Shown: piece after piece, positions 6,322 to 14,814 of the stretch
How the letters are laid out: every line of letters starts with the position of its first letter
How positions within the stretch are numbered: position 1 is the first letter of the stretch
DNA from: Clostridiales bacterium
GTDB taxonomy: Bacteria; Bacillota_A; Clostridia; Lachnospirales; Lachnospiraceae
Length of the DNA: 16,987 bases
Direction of reading: 5' to 3'
Assembly (NCBI GenBank): GCA_030154385.1
Contig: JASKJZ010000014.1
Location: forward strand, 1 to 16,987
Notes under the pieces: generated by a model
What the model was told of the DNA's origin: nothing
The model's database searches: none
What the model saw: only the letters and a program-made list of their open reading frames with translations
Program-made: the position numbers and the translations under genes

Positions 6322-7872
6322 TCATGAACTGGTTCCCATCAAAGAGGACAGCGAGTTGCTTTGGCTTTGCAGCTTACTGAGTGCAACCTCCATCTGGGTG
6401 AACTGCTTATAATAGCGATCTTCTAAATCAGACAACTTATCATTCCAGTCCTTGATCTGGGTTTTATAATCTTTATCTTCTGTCTTCATTTCTTTATCGT
6501 TATAAAAGGTAAGGGCACTGCTAAGAGAAGTCTTTGCCATTTTATCACTCATCGTAGTATAAAGGCTTTGTGCCAGACTTGCCATACCCTTCATAACCAA
6601 CTCAGGATCCGATTCCAGCATATCCTTCAAATCATTATCTTCCGTCGAATAGGTATCATCGTCCTCATCTCCGTAAATATGTAGAAGTCCCTTTTCTGTC
6701 CAATCCGTCGAGGTTTTGATGCCAAAGGTAGCAAGGGAGACTTTTGTGCCATTTACCGAAATTTGCTGCATCAAAGAGGCTTTCATCGTGGTCACAAGAT
6801 TTCCGACCGTATCATCTCTTCGAAGTAGGGCATCCTTAATCTTCTTTTCCCACTTGGTTACTTCATCATCTGTCATATCCTTTTTCTGCTCATCTGTCAA
6901 GGGCTGATAGCCTTTGGCAGCGTCTGCATAATACATATCGTTCATTTCTTTCACCAAGGAATTAAACTCTTTTACAAACTCCTTGATCATCTTATAAGTC
7001 GAATCGGTGTCATTTTGCACACTAATTTTAACAGGATTACCCGCTGTTGTAACCGCTTTTAAATCCAAGGTTAAAAAATTGACCGTGAAATTATTGGAGG
7101 ATTCCTCCATAGCAGCTCCATCTAATGTAAACTTTGCGTTCTTTGCCGTAACCAGGGTATAACCTCCCGTATTACCAGGAGTTGTCGTATCCACATCGGT
7201 ATCTCCTGTAATCTCTCCAAGCCCTAACTTCGTAAGACTTTGTGTGCCAGATGTTGTTTCTATCGTAAACTTCTGTTTGACACCACTATCCTCCGAGCTA
7301 ATAAACAAACGCTTTTGTGTCGCGTCAAAGGTGGCATTTAAGCCCGCCTTATCAGCTGCTTCAACAAAATCAGAAATCGTTGTCGTATCGGTTACGGTAA
7401 TCGTCTGTACATTGGTGTTCTCTTTGTCTGATGCTTTTTTAGCCGCTGTAATGGTGATAACCTCTCCACCATCAAAACCAAGATCCTTGAGCTTTGTCGT
7501 CGAAGCGACAGTGCCACTGTCTGTCCTGGTAATCGTTCCACTCGTTAAGAACTGTGCACTGGCAAGCTGTGATACCTCCAAGCTATGGGCTCCCTTTGCC
7601 GCACTATTCGAAGCGGTTGCCGATACAATCGTTTCATCTGAACTGCTTGCCTTTTTGGTATTGTAGCTTCCTTGTGTTCTTGCTTTACTAAGTGTCCCCT
7701 TGTAAAAAGAAAGCAGCTTTGTATTTAAGCTTTTCCAGATTTCCTGTGTCCAGTTAAGCTCCGTCTTTTTATTTTCAACCTTTGTCTTTTTCATGCTTTG
7801 AGCGGACATCAATTCTTTTACGATCGAGTCCGTATCCATGTTTGATACCATTCCCGATAATTTAATTGGCAT
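6322..7872 (-). CDS. fliD: Flagellar filament cap protein FliD (HAP2)
   Basis: FliD forms the distal cap under which flagellin subunits fold and insert. The 516-residue protein has the N-terminal family motif, here in the form SGMVSNMDTDSIVKELMSAQ (residues 6-25; many homologues read SGLDT). A helical region follows (ELNWTQEIWKSLNTKLLSFY), then a Ser/Thr/Asp-rich central beta-domain. The C-terminal coiled region has LSDLEDRYYKQFTQMEVALS and the usual end QSNSLSSLMG. Length is normal for Firmicutes. The ribosome binding site AGGAGGA overlaps the TAG stop of flaG 11 bases upstream, so the two are probably translationally linked. It is followed by fliS after 32 bases. Confidence 0.95.
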   Translation of the reverse strand: MPIKLSGMVSNMDTDSIVKELMSAQSMKKTKVENKKTELNWTQEIWKSLNTKLLSFYKGTLSKARTQGSYNTKKASSSDETIVSATASNSAAKGAHSLEVSQLASAQFLTSGTITRTDSGTVASTTKLKDLGFDGGEVITITAAKKASDKENTNVQTITVTDTTTISDFVEAADKAGLNATFDATQKRLFISSEDSGVKQKFTIETTSGTQSLTKLGLGEITGDTDVDTTTPGNTGGYTLVTAKNAKFTLDGAAMEESSNNFTVNFLTLDLKAVTTAGNPVKISVQNDTDSTYKMIKEFVKEFNSLVKEMNDMYYADAAKGYQPLTDEQKKDMTDDEVTKWEKKIKDALLRRDDTVGNLVTTMKASLMQQISVNGTKVSLATFGIKTSTDWTEKGLLHIYGDEDDDTYSTEDNDLKDMLESDPELVMKGMASLAQSLYTTMSDKMAKTSLSSALTFYNDKEMKTEDKDYKTQIKDWNDKLSDLEDRYYKQFTQMEVALSKLQSQSNSLSSLMGTSS

Positions 7873-7883
7873 ACGGATTCCTC

Positions 7884-8300
7884 CTAACGTTTTTCATCCA
7901 CCAGAATGCCTGCAAGTTCCCACATTTTTTGTAGCATGTCCAGACTTTTTTCTGGCGGGATTTCTCTTACCACTTCCTTGGTATCCTTATCGATTACTTT
8001 TATGGATACCCGTTTCGTCGGTTCATGATAGGCAAACTCAAGGCTGGTATTTTCAAGCTTTTGCATCTTTCGATTCGCTTGCGAAACCGCGTTTTTAATC
8101 TGTCTCTCACTCGCTTCTCTTGAAGAATTTTCCTTCTTGTCATCCGACTGTCTGGAATACTTATCACTGCTTGTTACAACTGGAGCCATGCTCTCCTGCT
8201 TCTTTCCCTCTGCATGGGATATGCCCTCGCTTTTTTGAGCTAACGATGTCTTATCTTCAAATGCAATGCTTGAAGCTCCGGTTATTGATTCGATCTTCAT
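7884..8300 (-). CDS. flaG: FlaG family flagellar protein
   Basis: FlaG proteins are commonly encoded just before fliD and influence filament length in some species; their exact role is unclear. Of the 138 residues, the first ~70 are polar and low-complexity (Ser, Lys, Glu, Asp). The C-terminal ~60 carry the conserved domain: LEFAYHEPTKRVSIKVID, then TKEVVREIPPEKSLDM and a final Leu-rich helix. The start at 8300 is supported by GGAGGTG (8308-8314). A CAAGGAUG motif overlaps the start codon and fits the core CsrA consensus. It heads a likely flaG-fliD-fliS-fliT-like transcript with its own probable sigma-28 promoter. Confidence 0.92.
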   Translation of the reverse strand: MKIESITGASSIAFEDKTSLAQKSEGISHAEGKKQESMAPVVTSSDKYSRQSDDKKENSSREASERQIKNAVSQANRKMQKLENTSLEFAYHEPTKRVSIKVIDKDTKEVVREIPPEKSLDMLQKMWELAGILVDEKR

Positions 8301-8307
8301 CCTTGAA
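8296..8307 (-). promoter_or_regulatory. Possible CsrA site at the flaG start codon
   Basis: UUC-AAGGAU-GAA can form a short 3-bp hairpin with GGA in a hexaloop, and it contains the flaG AUG. The core CAAGGAUG matches the CsrA consensus. With only three pairs the hairpin is marginal, so this is tentative. Confidence 0.35.
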
Positions 8308-8356
8308 CACCTCCAAATTCCCTACTTACACATCTTGTACTACTATCTTTCTTAAG

Positions 8357-8383
8357 TTATCGTCAGCTTCTTAAAAAAACTTA
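8357..8383 (-). promoter_or_regulatory. Probable sigma-28 promoter for flaG-fliD-fliS
   Basis: Minus-strand TAAG (8380-8383), 15 bases, then GACGATAA (8357-8364). The -10 has one mismatch to GCCGATAA and the -35 one mismatch to TAAA, with the same spacing as the three other sigma-28 promoters here. It overlaps a hairpin (8367-8388). It lies in the only large gap (148 bp) between csrA and flaG, where an internal promoter would be expected. Confidence 0.6.
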
Positions 8384-8388
8384 AGAAG
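8367..8388 (-). other. Hairpin downstream of csrA
   Basis: Perfect 8-bp arms CTTCTTAA/TTAAGAAG enclose a T-rich loop (GTTTTT). The T-run lies in the loop rather than after the stem, so it is a poor intrinsic terminator. It may protect the 3' end of the flgM-csrA message, or may only reflect the A/T-rich promoter that overlaps it. Confidence 0.4.
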
Positions 8389-8448
8389 GGCTTGTTACCT
8401 AATTTTTGATACCAGTATTGCGCACGATATGCGGAGCAATCCGTAGTA

Positions 8449-8676
8449 TCACTTGCTCTTAAATAATTGATTCAAGACCGCGATGTCTGCATTGTTGCTT
8501 ACCGCTTCTTTGTTGGAATCCTGAATCTGCAAATAAAGCTCCTTACGATATACAGGGACGGACTTTGGTGCTGTAATGCCAAGCTTAACCTGTTCTCCCT
8601 TGATTTCCAAAATCGTAATCTCAATATCATTTCCGATCATAATCGATTCATTGTTTTTTCTGGATAGGGCCAGCAT
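8449..8676 (-). CDS. csrA: Carbon storage regulator CsrA (flagellin translational repressor)
   Basis: A 75-residue RNA-binding dimer that blocks ribosome access at GGA-containing leaders. In B. subtilis it represses flagellin (hag) translation and is antagonised by FliW. The key RNA-binding residues are present: L4 and R6 in MLALSRK, and R44 in VPVYRKE. The protein extends past residue 55 ([20 protein letters not shown]), the C-terminal extension typical of Gram-positive CsrA paired with FliW, which forms part of the FliW contact. Its ATG follows the fliW TAA stop with no gap, and GGGGGA lies inside the end of fliW, so FliW and CsrA are made in linked amounts. Likely targets are the two flagellin leaders in this window. 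Confidence 0.97.
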   Translation of the reverse strand: MLALSRKNNESIMIGNDIEITILEIKGEQVKLGITAPKSVPVYRKELYLQIQDSNKEAVSNNADIAVLNQLFKSK

Positions 8677-9144
8677 TTATTCGTCCCCCTTTTTCGCTTT
8701 TAGATTTTTTAATGCCTCGTATGCATTAAATTTGATTGGATAATCCTGATTTTCTACAATTATCTGACATCCCTTTTTGCTATCCGCATTGATGACGAGG
8801 GGTGCTTTTAAATTTGCTGTCATCTTTTCAATTTCCGACGGAATCGTCATGACGAGCAGCAGGACAATATTTTCATCGGTAAGCTCACCAAGCGATTGTA
8901 ACAATTCATCATCCACGACTGGGTTGTAGGTCTCATCAATCAAAAACGGATTGACTACCGGAAGCGCCAGACTTTCCTCCTCCAAGCTTTGAAGCCAGGA
9001 AATACTTGGCCGCTCCTCCTTCTCATTGTCATAGAGAAGGGTATACTTTTTAAAATCTTCAAACCCCATAATACCATTTTCAAAAGTAATCACCTTATCT
9101 TCGGATAAATCAATCTCTCCAAAGTATCTTGTTTGAATGATCAT
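8677..9144 (-). CDS. fliW: Flagellar assembly factor FliW
   Basis: A 155-residue protein that binds either flagellin or CsrA. When flagellin is exported, freed FliW inactivates CsrA by an allosteric, non-competitive mechanism and allows flagellin translation (established in B. subtilis). Family features seen: ITFENGIMGFEDFKKYTLL (residues ~19-37), the WLQSLEEESLALPVVNP segment, and the C-terminal TANLKAPLVINADSKKGCQ block followed by a Tyr in NQDYPIKFN. The start ATG at 9144 has AAGGAAG upstream. It lies 50 bases after flgL and abuts csrA. Position between the junction genes and the flagellin genes is typical of Firmicutes. Confidence 0.97.
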   Translation of the reverse strand: MIIQTRYFGEIDLSEDKVITFENGIMGFEDFKKYTLLYDNEKEERPSISWLQSLEEESLALPVVNPFLIDETYNPVVDDELLQSLGELTDENIVLLLVMTIPSEIEKMTANLKAPLVINADSKKGCQIIVENQDYPIKFNAYEALKNLKAKKGDE

Positions 9145-9194
9145 AATATAGCTTCCTTTCTTTTCCCTAAAGTAATTATAGTGTATTCCTTCAT

Positions 9195-10793
9195 TTACAG
9201 GTAATCTAGCAATGACTTCGAAATAATCGTAGACGCACAGGATAAGGAGGCGTCGTAGACCACCTGCGCCTGTTTATAATTAATGACTGACTCCTCAAGC
9301 TCAACTTGATCGTTGTCATCCAAAAGCTTGGTAAAGCTTGTCTTTTGGTCTTGGAGCCGATCCTTTGTAAGCTCTAAACGGTTCGCACGGCTTCCATGGT
9401 CTGCCAATGCTATATTGACCGTATCTTGTGCCTTTTGTGTCATCGTCATCCCAGAAGAGAACGCTTCTCGCAAAATGCTTTTCTTCAAGGTCTGTTCCGT
9501 TTCTAACTGTTTTTGCAGTTCCTTTAGATTAGCAAGCTCTGTCTCATTTGTCGTGGTCGATATGAGTTTTTTTACTTCGGAGAGCTTATCCTCCATTTCA
9601 TAGACATTGTTGACTGCACGCACAATTTCATCTACCTTAGTTCCAATCGTTGTCGACACGGCATCCTTTGCAAGGGTATTTACCGTAAGCTTTTGACTGA
9701 AGTTAACCTCATACTCAATTTTTTGGCTGGATGGATTTTGATAATTTATATTTTTTTCAGCATAACTTCCTGATGCTGCATCCATTTCAATCGTGCTTGT
9801 CGTGCAGGCAAAATAATGCTCTGGCTTAATGTCACCCTCTTCAAAAGTAGATTTTGTATAGGTAACATTAAAGTCTGATTTTTGCTGCGCCATTGCATAC
9901 GCATCACTTCCAAAAATGAGTTCTCCCGTCTCTGGAATGAAAATAATCTCTTTTGCCGTCGGGGAATAGCAATCCCCCTGTACTCCAGCAGTCAGGGATT
10001 TTGTCGTAAGCGTATACCCCGATGTCCCTGTAGTATCCACGGTTATGGTATCTGCGGCATTTGTAGGATTCGTAAAGGTAATCGACGAAATTCCTGTATT
10101 TCTCGTAAAGGTTTTACCACCAACCGTATCGGTTGTAGTGGCAGCACTGTCTAAGTTGGTGTACGATAACTGCAAGCAACTTGCACTCGCTGTGGAAGCG
10201 GCTTTCGAGGCATAGGTATCAGCAGGTGTATTTGCTGTATAGGAAGCCCCTCCTTTTACATACGTTTTATTGGTTATATCGGAAAAGGATAGCTCCTCCG
10301 TTATCGTATAGATTGTATGATTGGCTTCTTGCTTTTGCAAGGAAGTCTTATCATACAAAAGAGGGGTATCGGTTCGAAAACCTGTAAATAAATATCTGCC
10401 CGCATAATCGGCATTGGCATCGGAATAAATCTGCTCTTTGTATTCCTTTAGCGTCTCAATAATACTGTTTCGATTTTCGGTTTCCAGCGTATCGGTAGAA
10501 CCCTGATTGCAATAATTGTACATCTTTTCTAACACCGTATTAATCGAAGACATGGCACCTTCTGTCGTATCCATCCAGTTCGTGGCATCTGGAATATTTT
10601 TTTCCAGATATTGTGTGAGCTCCGTAATCTGCGTTCGGTATTTAAGAGAGCGCACCGCAACCACGGGATCATCCGAAGGTTTTTCAATTTTTTGCTGAGT
10701 CGAATACTGATACCCTGTTTTATTTACATTAGTCTTATTGCGATTGATATTATTTAGCATATTCGTAGTAAGCATTTGATTTGTAATTCTCAT
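9195..10793 (-). CDS. flgL: Hook-filament junction protein FlgL (HAP3), enlarged
   Basis: FlgL forms the second junction layer between hook and filament. It has flagellin-like ends: N-terminal MRITNQMLTTNMLNNINRN, then QKIEKPSDDPVVAVRSLKYR (about residues 34-53), and FTGFRTDTPLL. The C-terminal coil includes ALADHGSRANRLELTKDRL and ends QVVYDASLSCASTIISKSL. At 532 residues it is much longer than the ~300 of enterobacterial FlgL. The extra length is a Thr/Ser/Asn-rich central region (about residues 150-380), probably surface-exposed. GGAAGGAG lies upstream of the ATG. It follows the second flgK after 63 bases and precedes fliW. Confidence 0.92.
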   Translation of the reverse strand: MRITNQMLTTNMLNNINRNKTNVNKTGYQYSTQQKIEKPSDDPVVAVRSLKYRTQITELTQYLEKNIPDATNWMDTTEGAMSSINTVLEKMYNYCNQGSTDTLETENRNSIIETLKEYKEQIYSDANADYAGRYLFTGFRTDTPLLYDKTSLQKQEANHTIYTITEELSFSDITNKTYVKGGASYTANTPADTYASKAASTASASCLQLSYTNLDSAATTTDTVGGKTFTRNTGISSITFTNPTNAADTITVDTTGTSGYTLTTKSLTAGVQGDCYSPTAKEIIFIPETGELIFGSDAYAMAQQKSDFNVTYTKSTFEEGDIKPEHYFACTTSTIEMDAASGSYAEKNINYQNPSSQKIEYEVNFSQKLTVNTLAKDAVSTTIGTKVDEIVRAVNNVYEMEDKLSEVKKLISTTTNETELANLKELQKQLETEQTLKKSILREAFSSGMTMTQKAQDTVNIALADHGSRANRLELTKDRLQDQKTSFTKLLDDNDQVELEESVINYKQAQVVYDASLSCASTIISKSLLDYL

Positions 10794-10856
10794 ATCAACT
10801 AGCTCCTTCCTGTATCATCATGCGGCCTGCACCGTTTGACACGTTCTGTCTTTCCT

Positions 10857-12686
10857 TTATACTCCCGTACTATTGATAAGTCGATCATATACCTCGTTCA
10901 TGACAGAAATCACTTTCGAGCAGAGATTATAGGCATTTTTGTACTTTGTCAGATTGACTGCTTCCTCATCACTATCCACACCAGAAACGGAGCTTCGCTG
11001 CGAGGTGATGACCTTTAGTACATTTTCCTGACCAGTAGCAAAAGTGGTCGCCGACTTCGCATCAAGTGCCATCTCTGCAACCATCGTCTGCAAGAACATA
11101 TCTGGAGGACCCTGCTTATACATATCCATATCATTCTTTAACGCAATTAGCTTATCAAGTATGGTCTTATCCTCAACCCCACTATCCGTAGTGGTATCGT
11201 ATTTTGCACAGGCAAGTTTTTTGGGATCATCCGTAATCGCCTGCGTAATCTTTATATTTCCTGCGGTCATACTATAGTAAGAGGTTTTCACATATCCATT
11301 TGCATCGGTTAGTGTCTCATCTGGCACCGAACCAAACCCCGTCGTCGCACTAGAAAAGGAAAATTCTTTACCTGATGTGACCGTCGTTGCCGTAAAAAAA
11401 TCAAGTCCCCGATTTCCATTTAAATCCTCACCCTGTGTGTGAATATCATTAAAGGCCTTTGCAAGTGTTCGGGTAAATTCATTTAATTGTGCCTGATAAT
11501 AAGGAATTCCTTTATAATCTACCGAATCTCCAACATTTACTGCTTCGTTTGATACGTCACTCTTTAATGGCGATGCCAGAGAAAAGGTATAGCTATAGCT
11601 TCCATCGGCATTTACAGTTGTCGTAAAGCTATCATATTTATAACTTTGATTTCCCACCATGATAGTACCGTCCGTTGCTGGAATATTTAATAGGATTTCG
11701 CTGTTGATATTACTTCCCGTAACTGTAATGGAGGTGTCTCCTGTCGCTGCTGTTGTGTTTCCTGTAAAATTTACCTTATTGTTCCCGTCTCGCATTTCAA
11801 ATAGAGCCTGGAGTTTGCCTCCAAGCGATTCGCTTCTTGGATTAAAGCTTTGTCCGTCTGACCAGCTTAAGGTATATAACCCTCCTACATCGTTTTGATT
11901 GACACTGGTCTCCTCTGGTGTCGCCTTTAAGGTATTATAGCTATAGGTATCCACTAAGGTCTTTCCATCTAAGCGAACGATATATTGGTTAACACCGATA
12001 TCATCTCCCACTGCTTTTTCCTCGACCGTGGTATTGGCAAGGCCTGAAAGTTCATCTACCAAAAGATTTCTGGCATCTCGCAGATCATTGGCGTTCGCTC
12101 CTGTCACCTCAATGGTATTAATCTGAAGTGTCAATGAAGAAATGCGCTGTGCAATGGAATTAATCTGATCTGCCGTGTTTTTTATCTCGTCATTGCATTC
12201 CTTTTGCAGGGTCTGCAAGTTATTATAAATCGCGTTTACCGTATCCGTAAGGGTATTGGCATTTTCCGCTGCCTGTGTACGAATCGTCAAATCCCCCACA
12301 TTTGTGGATAATCCATTTAAAGAAGTAAAAATCCTGTCAAGCGCTGCGGTAGCTCCATCGGAGCTTACTTCACTATAGTACCCCTGAATATTATTTAGAT
12401 AATAGGATTTCGTATCATAATTTCCGAAAATTCCCTTGTTCTTCCAAAACTTAGTATCATAGTATTCATCACGAATCTGCTCCACACCTGCTACATCTAC
12501 ACCAGTTCCTTGCATTCCATACGCATTATAAATAGAGAGCGGTGTTGAGGCATTTTGCACGACCGTTTGTCTGGTATATCCTGGTGTCTTTGCATTGGAG
12601 GCATTATGTGCTGCTGTATTCATTGCTGCCTGATACGCATACAGGCCAGACTTTGCAATACTAAGTCCTATAAAGGTATTTGCCAT
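10857..12686 (-). CDS. flgK: Hook-filament junction protein FlgK (HAP1), second tandem copy
   Basis: A 609-residue FlgK-family protein. Its N-terminus aligns position for position with the upstream copy: SGLYAYQAAMNTAAHNASNAKTPGYTRQ occupies residues 13-40, the flagellar rod/hook D0 motif. A D1 segment follows (NANDLRDARNLLVDELSGLA). The C-terminal block SGVDSDEEAVNLTKYKNAYN retains the SGV and DEEAxNL family residues, but where the usual form has LIRFQxAYxAS this copy has LTKYKNAYNLCS. Ala replaces the common Ile in the HNxSN motif. The gene lies 14 bases after the first flgK, with GAGGGGGA as ribosome binding site. Two FlgK-like proteins suggest a two-component or divergent junction (inference). 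Confidence 0.88.
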   Translation of the reverse strand: MANTFIGLSIAKSGLYAYQAAMNTAAHNASNAKTPGYTRQTVVQNASTPLSIYNAYGMQGTGVDVAGVEQIRDEYYDTKFWKNKGIFGNYDTKSYYLNNIQGYYSEVSSDGATAALDRIFTSLNGLSTNVGDLTIRTQAAENANTLTDTVNAIYNNLQTLQKECNDEIKNTADQINSIAQRISSLTLQINTIEVTGANANDLRDARNLLVDELSGLANTTVEEKAVGDDIGVNQYIVRLDGKTLVDTYSYNTLKATPEETSVNQNDVGGLYTLSWSDGQSFNPRSESLGGKLQALFEMRDGNNKVNFTGNTTAATGDTSITVTGSNINSEILLNIPATDGTIMVGNQSYKYDSFTTTVNADGSYSYTFSLASPLKSDVSNEAVNVGDSVDYKGIPYYQAQLNEFTRTLAKAFNDIHTQGEDLNGNRGLDFFTATTVTSGKEFSFSSATTGFGSVPDETLTDANGYVKTSYYSMTAGNIKITQAITDDPKKLACAKYDTTTDSGVEDKTILDKLIALKNDMDMYKQGPPDMFLQTMVAEMALDAKSATTFATGQENVLKVITSQRSSVSGVDSDEEAVNLTKYKNAYNLCSKVISVMNEVYDRLINSTGV

Positions 12687-12700
12687 AACTATCCCCCTCT

Positions 12701-14782
12701 CTATCCTAATCGTTCAATTACATGTTCCAACATCTTGTCAATTACATTGATATACCGAGAAGACGCATTGTAAGCATGCTGGAATCGAATCAAATTCGTA
12801 AGCTCATCGTCCGAGGAAACCCCTGCCGTCTCCTGCCTTTGATTATTAATACTTTCTACCATATCACTTTGATTTTCTGCTTTGCTTTTAAAGGTACTGC
12901 CTTTATATGCTATATTTATTGTCATAGCGGAATAATAATCCTGAAAATTATTTTTTGTTAAGGTATTGGGATTAAGGGTAAGCTCCTCTTTATCCCATGC
13001 ATCGGTCAGCGCATCACAAACCGTTTGATTAAAGGCTCCAGAAAGTCCAGAATATTGATTATTACTTAGCGGTATTACGTTATAGTCATTTAAAACGGCA
13101 TCATTCATCTTCATCTGTGTAATGCTGTAGAGACTATAGTCATCCGAAGCATATTCCTCGTTATATACTCTAACCTTAATTGTTGTCGGTGTTCCATTTA
13201 TATTCACAATTAAGTCCCCTGTCGTATAACGTTCGGTATATTCCCGGTCAAATAGTGCCTCTCCCTGGGTCTTGGCATCATCCATACCCGCTCCAGCGTT
13301 TACTGCATCAAAAATTTTGACATCGGAAGCATTTACCGTAGAACCGTCCGGAAGCTTTATCGTAGCCCCTGTTAAATCGACCTGAGCAGGCGTATAAGAG
13401 GTGCCTTTCGTCTTGTTTAAAAGCGTGGAAATCGAATCCGAGGTGACCTCCATATTAGGAGCAAAGATATCATTAATCGTGGTTGCAATCTTATGGATTA
13501 ACTGATCAAGCTGCGCTTGCGTTTGCATGATAATCGACGGATCAACATATCGATTATACTCCTTCACTGCCTGATTGTATTCTGCCGTCGATGCATAATC
13601 CTCCTGCTGTGGAATTGCAGTATAGTTTGCATCCGATACCCCTCGAGACACCAAAAGCCCCTTTAAGGAGCCAACATCTGTATTCGCATCTGAAGCATAA
13701 TTCCCATCCAGGCTAAATACCTCTCCAAGGCCATTTCCCTTCCATACAACGGTCAATAGCTCGGACTGCTGTGGCAGAATTTTGTGTGCGACGCCACTGC
13801 TATCAATCGCTGTATAATCGTTATACTTTAACTCTCCGCTGCTCGTATAAGAAATACTACCATATTTTGTAAGTTCTCCCCACTCACTCGAGGCCTTTAC
13901 TGCATCTGCGATATCACTTGCACTGCTGCCTCCCGCCTTCATCGCAGCAATCATAGTGGAAATACTTTGCACGTTACTATTAACCGCATCCGCTCTGGCC
14001 TTTTCTTCCTCCGTTGTGATTTTTTGTGTTTCCATATGGTATACATTGTTATCTGCGACGAACTGAACACCCTCTACATTTACATTAACAATTCCATACG
14101 CATCCTCTTTGTAGGATATTTCCGCAAGTCCGCCAAGCTCATCTAACAGACTGTTTCTTTGATCTCTGTAGTCATTTGCTGACTGTCCGCTGCTCTCATT
14201 TGTTCGAATTTTTTGATTGAGTTCTTGAATGCTGTCTCCAATTTCATTGATTCGGTTTACCTTTTCTTGTATCTTAGTATTTAAATTGGTCTGATAAGAG
14301 GATAATTGGTCGTAGATAATTTTTGCCTTTTTTAAAAAATTGGAGGCGGTTGTTATCAACGTTCCGCGATTTACGGTACTAAGCGGTTCCTTTGCAACCT
14401 CAGAGACAGCGCTCCAAAGATCCGATAAAGACGTCTTAAACGCCTCTCCATCTAGCTCACCAAAAATACTCTCAATTTCCTCAACGGACTCATACTGGGA
14501 TTCATAAAAACCTTCTCTTCCAAGCTCCAGGCGATAGCTCTTATCCAAAAATATATCTCTGACCTGTCGGACGGAATCCATATCGGTTCCGAGTCCTACC
14601 CGAAAGGCAGAGATTGCCGACTCCCCTATGGTATTGTAAGTAAAATCAGAGGTGAGCACCTGCTGCCTGGTATATCCCGTTGTACTAACATTCGAGATAT
14701 TGTGGGCAGTTACATTAATAGCGGCCTGGTTCACTACAAGACCAGACACACCGGTATACATACTTGTCATCAGATTACCCAT
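12701..14782 (-). CDS. flgK: Hook-filament junction protein FlgK (HAP1), first tandem copy
   Basis: At 693 residues this is larger than typical FlgK (~550). The N-terminal D0 motif is canonical: GVSGLVVNQAAINVTAHNIS then TTGYTRQ (residues 11-40). A coiled D1 region with LNQKIRTNESSGQSANDYRD and RNSLLDELGGLAEISY follows. The C-terminus DDELTNLIRFQHAYNASSRY matches the family consensus closely, better than the second copy. The additional length is a central region of about 250 residues, probably surface-exposed domains. The start at 14782 is backed by a modest GGGTGATG. It lies 32 bases after flgN, whose product is the known FlgK/FlgL chaperone. Confidence 0.93.
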   Translation of the reverse strand: MGNLMTSMYTGVSGLVVNQAAINVTAHNISNVSTTGYTRQQVLTSDFTYNTIGESAISAFRVGLGTDMDSVRQVRDIFLDKSYRLELGREGFYESQYESVEEIESIFGELDGEAFKTSLSDLWSAVSEVAKEPLSTVNRGTLITTASNFLKKAKIIYDQLSSYQTNLNTKIQEKVNRINEIGDSIQELNQKIRTNESSGQSANDYRDQRNSLLDELGGLAEISYKEDAYGIVNVNVEGVQFVADNNVYHMETQKITTEEEKARADAVNSNVQSISTMIAAMKAGGSSASDIADAVKASSEWGELTKYGSISYTSSGELKYNDYTAIDSSGVAHKILPQQSELLTVVWKGNGLGEVFSLDGNYASDANTDVGSLKGLLVSRGVSDANYTAIPQQEDYASTAEYNQAVKEYNRYVDPSIIMQTQAQLDQLIHKIATTINDIFAPNMEVTSDSISTLLNKTKGTSYTPAQVDLTGATIKLPDGSTVNASDVKIFDAVNAGAGMDDAKTQGEALFDREYTERYTTGDLIVNINGTPTTIKVRVYNEEYASDDYSLYSITQMKMNDAVLNDYNVIPLSNNQYSGLSGAFNQTVCDALTDAWDKEELTLNPNTLTKNNFQDYYSAMTINIAYKGSTFKSKAENQSDMVESINNQRQETAGVSSDDELTNLIRFQHAYNASSRYINVIDKMLEHVIERLG

Positions 14783-14814
14783 AACATCACCCTGCCTTTA
14801 TTCTTACTTCTAGT

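Noticed and set aside
7244..7666. 140-codon plus-strand frame opposite fliD
   Set aside because: It is antisense to the Thr/Ser-rich centre of fliD, hydrophobic only because of reverse-complement codons, and has no start signals.
9175..9204. Possible sigma-A promoter before fliW (TATAAT at 9175-9180)
   Set aside because: The -35 candidate (TTACCT, 18-base spacer) is poor and there is no extended -10. A TATAAT by chance is common in this composition.
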